Origin: DASSUW01 sp963844405 | GTDB taxonomy: Bacteria; Actinomycetota; Thermoleophilia; Solirubrobacterales; Solirubrobacteraceae | DNA: 64,000 nt | NCBI GenBank assembly: GCA_963844405.1 | Contig: CAWJNZ010000012.1 | Location: forward strand, 186,001-250,000 | Direction: 5' to 3' | In this document: positions 6,184 through 15,290 of the stretch, piece by piece | Position numbering within the stretch: the stretch's first letter is position 1 | Layout: each line of letters begins with the position of its first letter | Translations under genes and position numbers: made by a program | Notes under the pieces: model-generated | Databases searched by the model: none | Told to the model about the DNA's origin: nothing | Seen by the model: only the letters and a program-made list of their open reading frames with translations

Positions 6184-8552
6184 TGATCCTCGAGACGCCC
6201 CTCGACGAGCTGCTGGCGCAGGCGCGTGCCGTCCGCGAGCGGAGCTTCGGCACGCTGGTCACGTACTCGCCGAAGGTCTTCATCCCGCTCACCAAGCTGT
6301 GCCGCGACGTCTGCGGGTACTGCACGTTCGCGCGGCCGCCGAAGCGCGGCGAGCGGGCGTTCATGACCCTCGACGAGGTGTTGGAGATCGCCCGCGCCGG
6401 CGCCGCTGCCGGCTGCCGCGAGGCGCTCTTCACGCTCGGCGACAAGCCGGAGCTGCGATACCGCGTGGTGCGCGAGGAGCTGGCGGCGATGGGCTGCGAG
6501 TCGACGCTGGAGTACCTGGAGCGGGCGGCGCGGGCGGTGCTGGAGGAGACGGGGCTGCTGCCGCATCTCGAACCCCGGTCTGATGGGCCGCGAGGATCTC
6601 GCGCGCTTGCGGGCGGTGGCGCCGTCGATGGGCATCATGCTCGAGACCACGGCGGCGCGGCTCGGGGAGCGCGGCGGTCCGCACTGGGCGGCGCCGGACA
6701 AGGATCCGCAGGCGCGCCTGGAGACGATGCGGCTCGCCGGTGAGCTGGACATCCCGTTCACCAGCGGCGTCCTCGTCGGCATCGGGGAGACGCGCGCGGA
6801 GCTGCTCGACGCCCTCTACGCGCTCCGGGATCTCGGGGGGCACCTGCAGGAGGTGATCGTCCAGAACTTCCGCGCCAAGCCCGGCACGCGCATGGCCGAG
6901 CACCCCGAGCCGTCGCTCGACGAGCACCTGTGGGCGATCGCCGCCGCCCGCGCTCGTGCTCCCGCCGAGCGTGCACGTGCAGGCGCCGCCCAACCTCGCC
7001 TACGACGACTTCCCGCGCCTGCTCGACGCCGGCATCGACGACTGGGGCGGCGTGTCGCCGGTCACCGTCGACCATGTCAACCCCGAGGCGCCGTGGCCCG
7101 AGCTCGAGCGCCTGCGCGAGGCGACCGCCGCCCGCGGGCTGACGCTCGTGCCGCGGCTGCCGATCTACCCCGAGTACGTCGCCGACCTCGACCGCTGGGC
7201 CGAGCCCGCGGTGGCCACGGCCGTCCGCCGCGCGGCCGACGCCATGGGCCTCGCCCGCGAGGACGGCTGGTCGCCTGGCGAGCACACGCGGGTCCCGCGG
7301 CTCGATGCGGCGCACGATCGCGCGCGCGGGGCGCTGCGTACCCGTGAGACGCTCGTGCGCGCCGCGCTCGAGGCGGACGAGCTCGACGAGCACCAGGCCG
7401 AGGCCCTGCTGCGCGCCCGCGGCGGCGACCGCACGCTGGTGCTGCAAGCCGCCGACGCGCTGCGCCGCGAGGTCTGCGGTGACGACGTCTCCTACGTCGT
7501 CACGCGGAACATCCAGTACACGAACGTCTGCTACTTCCGCTGCGGGTTCTGCGCGTTCTCGAAGGGCAAGCTCGCGGCCAACCTGCGCGGGGCGCCGTAC
7601 CTCGTCCCGCACGAGGAGATCGTCCGCCGCGCCCGCGAGGCGTGGGAGCGCGGCGCGACCGAGGTCTGCCTCCAGGGCGGGATCCATCCGGCCTTCGACG
7701 GCGACTACTACGCCTCGGTCGTCGCGGCGATCCGCGACGCGGTCCCCGGGCTGCACGTGCACGCGTTCTCGGCGCTGGAGATCTGGCAGGGCGCGCAGAC
7801 GCTCGGCGTCCCCGTCGAGCACTACCTCGCCCGCCTGCGCGACCTCGGGCTCTCCTCGCTGCCCGGCACGGCCGCCGAGATCCTCGACGACGAGGTCCGG
7901 GCGCTCATCTGCCCGGACAAGATCGACACCGAGCAGTGGCTCGCGGTCCACGACGCGGCGCACCGCGTGGGGCTGCGCTCGAACGTCGACGATGATGTTC
8001 GGTCACGTCGACGCGCCGCGGCACTGGGCGCGCCACCTGGTCGCGCGCGCGAGCAGCAGAACGGCGCAGCGGCGGCTTCACGGAGTTCGTGCCGCTGCCG
8101 TTCGTGCACATGGAGGCGCCGATCTGGCGCCGCGGCCTGGCCCGGACCGGCCCGACGTTCGGCGAGGCCCTGCTCGTGCACGCGGTCGCGCGGCTGGTGC
8201 TGCATCCGTGGATCACGAACATCCAGGCCTCGTGGGTGAAGCTCGGCCCGGACGGCGCGCGCGCCGTGCCTCGACGCCGGCGTCAACGACCTCGGCGGCA
8301 CGCTGATGAACGAGTCGATCTCGCGCGCCGCCGGCGCCGGCGCACGGGCAGGAGATGCCGCCAGAGCGGATGGAGGAGCTGATCCGCTCCGCCGGCCGCG
8401 TCCCGCGTCAGCGCACGACGTTCTACGGCGAGCCCCCGGCCGAGCAGGTCGCCCGCTCGTTCGGCGCCGCGCCGCTCGCCGAGCCGGTCAACCCGCCCGC
8501 CCGCGAGGCGGGGCTGCGACCCCGCCGCACGCTCGTGCGGGTGGGCTCCTGA
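6183..8552 (+). pseudogene. fbiC: fbiC: FO synthase (CofG-CofH fusion), frameshifted as sequenced
   Basis: FO synthase builds the deazaflavin of F420 from tyrosine and a pyrimidine using two radical SAM domains. Both are present: the CofG half begins 'TLVTYSPKVFIPLTKLCRDVCGYCTF' (cluster C-x3-C-x2-C near 6301-6325), and the CofH half has NVCYFRCGFCAF near 7527-7560. The reading frame is broken at about seven places: near 6571, 6950, 7986, 8044, 8065, 8267 and 8340. Five fit a single inserted G after a C; two fit a lost base. Corrected, the product is about 790 residues (M. tuberculosis FbiC is about 856). No nonsense codon interrupts the corrected frame, so sequence error is more likely than decay. 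Confidence 0.85.
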
Positions 8553-8564
8553 CCGCGATTCGGA

Positions 8565-9221
8565 TCACCGCAGGGCGGTGACCAGCCCCTCGCGGATCGC
8601 GTCGGGCTCCACGGCCAGCGCGCGCAGGGTACGGACGGCGCCGCCGGCCGGGTCGTCGAGTGCCCCGATCACGAGGTCCTCGACCTCGATCCGGCCGGCG
8701 CGGCGGGTGCGGGCCGCGCGCGCCGGCGCCTCGAGCACGGCGCGCAGGTCCTCCGCGATGGGCTCGCGGACGAAGAGCTTGACGCGCTCCGACATCCCCT
8801 CCACCTGCGTGCGCACGCGCTCGAGGCTCACCCCCTCCGCCTGCAGCAGCACGGCGGCGCGGAGGTCGGAAGCGCGCAGGACCGCGAGCAGGACGTGCTC
8901 GCTGCGGAGGTGGGCGGCGCCCAGCGACGCCGCCTCCTCGCGCGCGAACTGAAGGACGCGCCGAACGTCCGGCGCGGTCTGCAGCGGCAGGTCCTTCGCC
9001 GCCAGGTCGCGGAAGCGCCGGTGGACGGCCTGGCGGGAGATGCCGAGGTCGCGGCCGACGTCGGCGAACGACGCGCCGTCGGCGAGCGCCCGCGCCACCA
9101 GCTGGCGCTCGAACCCGTCGAGCTCGCGGCGGAGCGCGGCGAGCTGGCGCAGGGCGGCGCGAGCGGTCGGGGCCTCGGCGGCCTCGGCCGCGAGTCGCGA
9201 GAGTCGCCGGCCGTTGTCCAT
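8565..9221 (-). CDS. Clp N-terminal-domain protein with a helix-turn-helix, no ATPase
   Basis: A 218-residue protein combining an N-terminal resolvase/sigma-like helix-turn-helix (about 40-75, 'ASFADVGRDLGISRQAVHRRFRDLA') with two Clp-N repeats (about 85-210, 'VLQFAREEAASLGAAHLRSEHVLLAVLRAS' region and 'IEVEDLVIGALDDPAGGAVRTLRAL'). Clp-N is the substrate/adaptor-binding domain of ClpA/ClpC; here it lacks AAA modules, so it could read out proteotoxic ligands as a regulator. It ends 13 bp from the convergent fbiC. It lies 62 bp downstream of, and on the same strand as, the NarL regulator at 9284-9922. Confidence 0.8.
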   Translation of the reverse strand: MDNGRRLSRLAAEAAEAPTARAALRQLAALRRELDGFERQLVARALADGASFADVGRDLGISRQAVHRRFRDLAAKDLPLQTAPDVRRVLQFAREEAASLGAAHLRSEHVLLAVLRASDLRAAVLLQAEGVSLERVRTQVEGMSERVKLFVREPIAEDLRAVLEAPARAARTRRAGRIEVEDLVIGALDDPAGGAVRTLRALAVEPDAIREGLVTALR

Positions 9222-9235
9222 CGTTGTTGACAACG
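9222..9235. promoter_or_regulatory. Inverted repeat abutting the Clp-N/HTH start codon
   Basis: CGTTGT-TG-ACAACG lies immediately upstream of the ATG at 9221 on the minus strand. The 6-bp arms suit a helix-turn-helix dimer, and the neighbouring gene encodes one, so autoregulation is plausible. No other copy was noticed. Confidence 0.4.
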
Positions 9236-9283
9236 CACGACCGGCCCCGAAGTCGGGGAGTGAGTCAGTCGTCCTTGAGCGGC

Positions 9284-9922
9284 TTACAGCTCGACGAGGT
9301 CGTGCTCGAGCGCGTAGCGCACGAGCTCGGCGCGGGTGGAGCGTCGCGTCTTCTGCTGGATGTGCGCGCGGTGGGACTCGACGGTCCGCACGCTCAGGTG
9401 GAGCGTGCTCGCGATCTCGGAGTTCGTGTGGCCGAGCGCGATCAGGCGCAGGACCGACAGTTCCCGCTCGGAGAGGTCGTCGGGCGGCCCGGCCGGCTCG
9501 GGCGGCGCGGCGGCCAGCCGCGCGCCGAGCGTCGGGTTGAGGTAGGTGCCGCCGCTCGAGGCCTGGCGGATCGCCTCCAGCAGCTCGTCGTCGGCCGCCT
9601 CCTTGAGCACGAAGCCGGCGGCGCCTGCCTGCAGGGCCTTGCGCGCGAAGGCCGGGTCGTTCTGCATGGTGAGCACGACGATCGCGGTGTCCGGCGCCTC
9701 CTGGCGGAGCTGCGGGATGGCTTCGAGGCTCGAGCCGCCCGGCATGTTGAGGTCGAGGATCAGCACCGCGGGGCGGAGGGCGCGGGTCTTCATCAAGGTG
9801 TCGGGCACCGTTCCCGCCTCGGCCACCACGTTCAGGCCGGGCTCGGCGTCGATCAGCAGGTGCAGCCCCTTGCGGACGACGGCGTGGTCGTCCGCGATGA
9901 GCACGCTCGTCTCTTCGGTCAT
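9284..9922 (-). CDS. NarL/LuxR-family response regulator
   Basis: A canonical 212-residue response regulator. The receiver has D11-D12, phospho-acceptor D57 (LILDLNMPGG), T85 and K107. The LuxR helix-turn-helix occupies about 148-205 ('LSERELSVLRLIALGHTNSEIASTLHLSVRTVESHRAHI'; key part LSVRTVESHRAHI). ATG 9922 was chosen because it opens directly on the receiver strand. The nearest histidine kinase of the matching NarX/DevS class is at 12491-14095 on the other strand, across the broken CoA-ligase gene; they may be partners. Its promoter region is shared with the divergent gene at 9969. Confidence 0.92.
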   Translation of the reverse strand: MTEETSVLIADDHAVVRKGLHLLIDAEPGLNVVAEAGTVPDTLMKTRALRPAVLILDLNMPGGSSLEAIPQLRQEAPDTAIVVLTMQNDPAFARKALQAGAAGFVLKEAADDELLEAIRQASSGGTYLNPTLGARLAAAPPEPAGPPDDLSERELSVLRLIALGHTNSEIASTLHLSVRTVESHRAHIQQKTRRSTRAELVRYALEHDLVEL

Positions 9923-9968
9923 CGGCAGACAGCATGACGGACCCCGGCGGGTTACCGTGTCGGGCGCG

Positions 9969-12390
9969 ATGGGCCCGGCGGAGCGCGACGTCATCCTGCG
10001 GGACGGAACGACCATGCGCCTGCGGCCGCCCGCGCGCGACGACGAGGCGCGCTGATCGCGTTCTTCGAGAACCTCTCCGACGAGAGCCGCTACCTGCGCT
10101 TCCACGGCTTACCAGCCGACGCCGCGGCTGGTGGAGCCGATGCTCGAGCCTGACTGGCTCGAGCGCGGCGCCTGGCGGGGACGATCGCAGACGAGGCGGG
10201 CGAGCGGATCGTCGCGATCGGCAGCTGGGTGCGGCTGCGCGACCCGGGCTGCGCCGAGGTCGCCTTCGCGGTCGACGACGCGCTGCAGGGCAAGGGCGTC
10301 GGCACGCGCCTGCTGGAGCAGCTCGCCGCAGGAGGCGGCGCGCGGCGGGCGTCGGCTGCTTCCTCGCCGAGGTGCTGCCCGACAACCGCGCGATGCTGAG
10401 CGTGTTCGAGGCGCGGGCTTCGGCGGTCGATCGCGAGCACGAGAGCGGCGACCTCGAGGTCGCGCTCGCCATCGTGCCGACCGCGGGCTACCTCGAGCGC
10501 GTCGACGCGCCGCGACCACGTCGCCGTCGACGGCCTCGCTGGCGCCGTTCTTCGCGCCCGCGCGCGGTGGCGGTGATCGGGGCCTCGCCGCGGCGCGGCG
10601 TCGATCGGCGGCGAGCTGTTCCGCAACGTCCTGGCCGGCGACTTCGCGGGCGCCGCTATCCGGTCAACCGCAGGCCGAGCCCGTCGTCGGGCGTGCGCGC
10701 CTACGCGTCGTCGCCGACGTGCCGGGCCCGGTCGACCTCGCCGTCATCGCCGTGCCCGGCGAGCACGTGCTCGACGCGGCGGGGGACGCGCTGCGGCGCG
10801 GCGTGCGGGCGCTTGCGTCATCTCGGCGGGCTTCGCCGAGACCGGCGCCGAGGGCGCGGAGCGCCAGGACGCCTGCTCGCGCTCGTGCGCTCGTACGGCG
10901 GCCGCCTGATCGGGCCCAACTGCCTCGGGATCGCCGTCCTCGGCGGCCCGGCTCAACGCCACCTTCGCGCCGACGCGCGATCCCGCCGCGGGCGCATCGC
11001 TTCTCGTCGCAGAGCGGCGCGCTCGGCCTCGTCTTCCTGCAGGAGGCGGCCGCCGCGCGGGCTTGGGCTGTCGGCGTTCGTGTCGATCGGCAACAAGGCC
11101 GACGTGTCGTCCAACGACCTGCTGGAGTACTGGGAGGAGGACCCGGCGACCGAGCGTCGTCCTGCTGTACCTGGAGTCGTTCGGCAACCCGCGGCGGTTC
11201 GCGCCGGATCGCGCAGCGGGTCGCGCGTCGCAAGCCGATCCTGGCCATGAAGAGCGGCCGCAGCCGCGCCGGCATGCGCGCCGCCGGCTCGCACACCGCC
11301 GCGCTGGCGGGCTCGGAAGAGGCGGTCGACGCGCTCTTCCGCCAGGCCGGCGTCATCCGCGCCGCGACGCTGGGCGAGCTGCTCGACGTCGCCTCGCTGC
11401 TCGCCACCCAGCCGCTGCCGCGCGGGCGCTCGCGTGGCGGTGGTGACGAACGCGGGCGGGCTCGGGCATCCTCTGCGCGGACGCCTGCGAGGCGGCGGGG
11501 CTCGAGCTGCCTGCATTGGCGCCGGAGACGCGCGCGGCGCTGGCCGCGCGTGCTGCCGGCCGAGGCGAGCCTCGGCAACCCGGTCGACATGCTCGGCTCG
11601 GCGACCGCCGCCGACTACGAGGCGGCGCTGCCGCTCGTGCTCGCCGACCCCACGTCGACGCGGTGATCGTGCTCTTCGTGCCGCCGGTGGTGACCGGCGC
11701 CGAGGAGGTGGCGGCGGCGATCCGGCACGCCGCCGACGGCTCCAGAGCCCGTCCTGCCCGGTCGCGTGATGGGCGTGACGGGCCGTTCGCGTACCCGGAG
11801 TCGGCGGCCGCCGCGCTCGGGCACGCGGCGGCGCGCGCGGACTGGCTGCGGCGGCCGGCGGGCAGCGTGCCGGCAGCTCGACGGCGTCGACGCCGGCCGG
11901 GCGCGCGAGGTCGTCGCCGCCGCCGGCGACGACGCGCTGGCTGCCGGCGCCGCAGGTGCGCGCGCTGCTCGAGGCCTACGGCCTGCCGCTGGCCGGCGAA
12001 CGGGACGTCGGCGACGGCCCCGAGCTGTTGGCCGGCGTCGTCCAGGACCCGGTGTTCGGGCCGCTCGTCGCCTTCGGGCCGGGCGGCGTGCTGGCCGAGA
12101 TCATCGGCGACGCCCAGGTACGGATCGCCCCGCTCACCGACGCCGACGCCGACGAGCTCGTCCTCGGCGGCAAGGCCGGGCGGCTGGTCCGCGGGTTCCG
12201 GACGCAGCCGTCGGACGCGTCCGCGCTCGTCGACGTCGTCCACCGCCTCTCGCGGCTCGCCGAGGACCTCCCCGAGGTCGCCGAGCTCGACCTCAACCCG
12301 GTGATCGGGCGGCCCGAGGGCTGCGTGGTCGTCGACGCGCGCGTGCGGGTGAGCGCGCCGCGCGGGCCGGCGCGCTCGAAGACCTGGTGA
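9969..12390 (+). pseudogene. Acyl-CoA synthetase (NDP-forming) fused to a GNAT domain, multiply frameshifted
   Basis: Pieced together across frames, the product has an N-terminal GNAT acetyltransferase ('DVILRDGTTMRLRPPARDDEA', 'LQGKGVGTRLLEQLAA' as the acetyl-CoA loop), a CoA-binding domain (VAVIGASP near 10568), the succinyl-CoA-synthetase-like domain (IGPNCLGI; 'FVSIGNKADVSSNDLLEYWEEDP'; 'GSHTAALAGSEEAVDALFRQAGV') and an ATP-grasp remnant ('VRALLEAYGLPLAGERDV', 'ELDLNPVIGRPEG'). Such fusions resemble Pat-type lysine acetyltransferases and ADP-forming ligases. At least a dozen single-base shifts are needed, densest from 10050 to 11900. Domain blocks are intact between them, which favours sequence error. 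TACCGT 10 nt upstream of ATG 9969 could be a -10 element. Confidence 0.75.
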
Positions 12391-12452
12391 CGACGGGCGG
12401 CAGCAGGGCGGAGACGGCGGGGCGCAGCCGTGGGCCTCCGCAGGGCCCCGCG

Positions 12453-12467
12453 AACCCGTTGCGGGTT
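12453..12467 (+). terminator. Small hairpin after the CoA-ligase-GNAT gene
   Basis: AACCCG-TTG-CGGGTT followed by TT forms a 6-bp stem about 60 bp after the stop at 12390 and 24 bp before the kinase start. It is short, so either a weak terminator or a chance repeat. Confidence 0.35.
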
Positions 12468-12490
12468 TCCACGGATGGTTCAATCCGCGC

Positions 12491-14095
12491 GTGGCGCTGC
12501 ACGGCCTTGACGAGACCCGGCTCGCCGCCCTGCTCGAGGCGGGGCGCGGCCTGGTGGCGCAGCTCGAGGTCGACGCGGTGCTGGAGGAGCTGCTGCGCGT
12601 CGCCTGCGAGCTCACCGGCGCCCGCTACGCCGCCCTCGGCGTGCTCGACGAGGACCGCCGCCGGCTCGAGCGGTTCGTCACGCGCGGCATCGACCGCGCG
12701 ACCCACCAGGCGATCGGCGACCTCCCGCGCGGGCACGGCATCCTCGGCGAGCTGATCCGCCACCCCGAGCCGCTGCGGCTCGACGACGTCTCGGACCATC
12801 CGCGCTCCTACGGCTTCCCTGCGCACCACCCGCCGATGCACACGTTCCTCGGCGTGCCGGTGCTGATCCGGGGCGAGCCGTGGGGCAACCTCTACCTGAC
12901 CGAGAAGGAGGGCGGCCCGTTCGACGAGGCCGACGAGGCGGCCACCGTGATCCTCGCCGACTGGGCGGCCCTCGCGGTCGAGAACGCGCGCCTGTACGAG
13001 GACGCCGCGCGCCGCCGCGCGGAGGCCGAGCGCGCCGTGCGCCGGCTGGAGGCGACCGCGGCGATCGCGCGCGCGGTGGGCAGCGAGACCGACCTCGACC
13101 GCGTGCTCGAGCTGATCGTCAAGCGCGGGCGCGCGCTGCTCGACGCCCGCTCGGTCGTGCTGCTGCTCGCCGAGGGCGACCGGCTCCAGCTCGCGGCGGC
13201 CGCCGGAGAGGCGACCTCGACGGGCATCGGCGCCCGGTTCCCGCTCGCCGACTGGGCGACCGGCGAGATCCCGCCCCTGCCGGAGCTCGGCCTGGACGCG
13301 ACGACCACCCTGGTCGTGCCGCTCGTCTACCGCACCACGCAGCTCGGCCTGCTCGCCGCCTACGGCGAGGCGTCGTTCACGGACGAGGAGGAGCGGCTGT
13401 TCGTCGCCTTCGCGGCCAGCGCCGCGACCGCCGTGGCCACGGCGCGCTCGGTCGCCGAGGAGCGCCTGCGGCACTCGATCGCGTCGGCCGAGCAGGAGCG
13501 CCGCCGCTGGGCGCGCGAGCTGCACGACGAGACGCTGCAGGCGCTCGGCGGCCTGCAGGTGCTGCTCTCCTCGGGGCTCCGGCGCGGCGACCCGGAGGCG
13601 CTCGAGGCGTCGGTGCGCGAGGCGATCGAGCACATCGGCACCGAGATCGACAGCCTCCGCACGCTGATCGCCGAGCTGCGGCCGGCCGCCCTCGACGAGA
13701 TCGGGCTCGCGCCGGCGATCGAGAGCCTGGGCGACCGGCTCGCCGCCGTCGAGGGCCTCGAGGTCGAGGTCCAGGTCGAGGTCGGCGGCCGCCTGGACCC
13801 GGAGACCGAGACGACCGTCTATCGCATCGTCCAGGAGGCGCTCACCAACATCGCCAAGCACGCGCAGGCCGAGCGCGTGCGGATCGCGGTGGCGCTCGAC
13901 TACGACGTCGTGCGCGTCGAGGTCGAGGACGACGGGCGCGGCTTCGAGCCCGAGGCGCGGGTCGCGGGCTTCGGGCTCGTGGGCATGCGCGAGCGCGTGG
14001 CGCTCGCGCACGGTCAGCTCGAGATCGAGTCCGCGCCGGGCAGGACGGTGGTGCGCGCCAGCCTCCCGGCGGGATCGACGACGTCCGTCAGCTGA
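12491..14095 (+). CDS. GAF-domain sensor histidine kinase (DevS/NarX class)
   Basis: A 534-residue soluble kinase with two GAF domains (about 25-165 and 190-330), a dimerisation/phospho-acceptor helix with H345 in 'RRRWARELHDETLQAL', and a HATPase_c domain (about 440-530: 'VQEALTNIAKHAQAERVRI' N-box, 'VEDDGRGFE' and 'GFGLVGMRERV' G-boxes). The layout is that of DevS/DosS redox or gas sensors, but heme ligands cannot be judged from sequence alone. It starts at GTG 12491. Likely partner: the NarL-type regulator at 9284-9922. Its 3' end overlaps the convergent FAD oxidoreductase by 82 bp. Confidence 0.9.
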   Translation: MALHGLDETRLAALLEAGRGLVAQLEVDAVLEELLRVACELTGARYAALGVLDEDRRRLERFVTRGIDRATHQAIGDLPRGHGILGELIRHPEPLRLDDVSDHPRSYGFPAHHPPMHTFLGVPVLIRGEPWGNLYLTEKEGGPFDEADEAATVILADWAALAVENARLYEDAARRRAEAERAVRRLEATAAIARAVGSETDLDRVLELIVKRGRALLDARSVVLLLAEGDRLQLAAAAGEATSTGIGARFPLADWATGEIPPLPELGLDATTTLVVPLVYRTTQLGLLAAYGEASFTDEEERLFVAFAASAATAVATARSVAEERLRHSIASAEQERRRWARELHDETLQALGGLQVLLSSGLRRGDPEALEASVREAIEHIGTEIDSLRTLIAELRPAALDEIGLAPAIESLGDRLAAVEGLEVEVQVEVGGRLDPETETTVYRIVQEALTNIAKHAQAERVRIAVALDYDVVRVEVEDDGRGFEPEARVAGFGLVGMRERVALAHGQLEIESAPGRTVVRASLPAGSTTSVS

Positions 14096-15180
14096 GCCCC
14101 CGGCGCCCCGCCGGCGAGGAAGGCGGCGAGGTGGCGGCCGGCCACCTTCTCGGGCGGCGACCAGAGCGGCTCGGCGGAGACCGTCGCCGGGCCGGGCAGC
14201 TCGGCGCGCAGGTAGAGCGGGTCGGCGCCGGTCAGCAGCAGCGCGCGCAGCACCGGCCGGAACGGCTCCGGGTGGCCCACGGCGCCGAGCCGCGCCCCGA
14301 TGGCGTCCGCCACCGCGTCGGCCTGCTGGGCGGCGAGGCCGCCGTGCTTGACCGGGAAGGCGGTCGCGTCGCCGGCCGCGTAGACGTCGGCGGTGCCCTG
14401 CACGCGGCCGTGCCCGTCGACCGGCAGGTAGCCGTCGTCGTCGTGCGGCAGGCCGGCGATGCGCGGGCCGACGAGCTCCGGCAGCGCGACGGCCACGTCG
14501 GCGGCGAGCAGCGCCCCGCTCTCGAGCCGGACCGCACCCTCGACGGCCCCGACCGCGGCGGCGCTGGTGACGAGGTCGACGCCGGCGCGGTCGAGCTCGG
14601 CCCGCACGGCCTCGCCGGCGGCGGCCCCGAGCGGCTCGAGCGGAGCGTGCTCGGGCGTGGCGACGACGATGTCGGCGCCGGGCAGCGCCGCCGCGCTGAG
14701 CAGGGCGAGCTCGTAGAGCGGCAGCAGCCAGCGCGCCCCCGCCGGCGCGACGAACGCCAGCCGGCGCCGCGGGTGGCCCGCCACGCGACCGACCGCCTCC
14801 TCGACCCGCCCGGCGCTCATCGGCCCGCGGAAGGTGGCGGCGCCGGGGACCGCCTCGCGCGAGCGCGCGCCGGTCGCCACCACCAGCAGGTCGTACGGCA
14901 CCTGGTCGCCGTCGCGCGTGAGCACGCGGTGGCGCTCCGAGTCGACGGAGGCGAGCGCGTCGCGGTGCAGCCGCACGCCGAGCTGCCCGGCGAGGCGGTC
15001 GAGGGCGATGCGCGGCGCCGGCTCGCCGCCGAACGGCGTCGCGACCGACAGGGGACGGAGGACGAGCTCGGCCGCCGGAGCGAGCAGCTCGATCTCGGCG
15101 CGCGGACCGGCGACGGCGCGCAGCGCGAGGACGCATTCGACGGCGGCCACTCCGGAGCCGGCGATGAGGATCCGTGTCAT
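14014..15180 (-). CDS. FAD-dependent pyridine-nucleotide-disulfide-type oxidoreductase (SQR/NDH-2-like)
   Basis: A 388-residue flavoprotein with an N-terminal dinucleotide fold ('MTRILIAGSGVAAVECVLAL'), the middle 'YDLLVVATGARSREAVPG' block, and the FAD-ribityl motif 'DVYAAGDATAFPVKHGGLAAQQADAVA'. The 'KHGGLAAQQA' stretch is typical of sulfide:quinone oxidoreductase and type II NADH dehydrogenase relatives. It lacks the paired catalytic cysteines of SQR, so sulfide oxidation is unlikely. It may reduce a quinone or small electron carrier. The gene converges on the histidine kinase and overlaps its end; no operon partner is evident. Confidence 0.78.
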   Translation of the reverse strand: MTRILIAGSGVAAVECVLALRAVAGPRAEIELLAPAAELVLRPLSVATPFGGEPAPRIALDRLAGQLGVRLHRDALASVDSERHRVLTRDGDQVPYDLLVVATGARSREAVPGAATFRGPMSAGRVEEAVGRVAGHPRRRLAFVAPAGARWLLPLYELALLSAAALPGADIVVATPEHAPLEPLGAAAGEAVRAELDRAGVDLVTSAAAVGAVEGAVRLESGALLAADVAVALPELVGPRIAGLPHDDDGYLPVDGHGRVQGTADVYAAGDATAFPVKHGGLAAQQADAVADAIGARLGAVGHPEPFRPVLRALLLTGADPLYLRAELPGPATVSAEPLWSPPEKVAGRHLAAFLAGGAPGAQLTDVVDPAGRLARTTVLPGADSISS

Positions 15181-15290
15181 GCCGCGAGCGTCCCGCTCCG
15201 CCGCCCGCCGGTCATCCGTGTCCCTCCGCAGACTTGCGCGGAGGACTACGCGCGGGAGAGAATCGGCCGCGTCGACCGGAGGAGGGATCC

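Noticed and set aside
6183..8552. Programmed frameshifting in fbiC
   Set aside because: Seven shifts without slippery sequences or pseudoknots, mostly fitting single inserted bases, are not compatible with a programmed mechanism.
12491..14095. Assignment of the GAF kinase as DevS/DosS oxygen sensor
   Set aside because: The two-GAF layout fits, but the heme ligand and DevR-type partner cannot be confirmed, so only the class is given.
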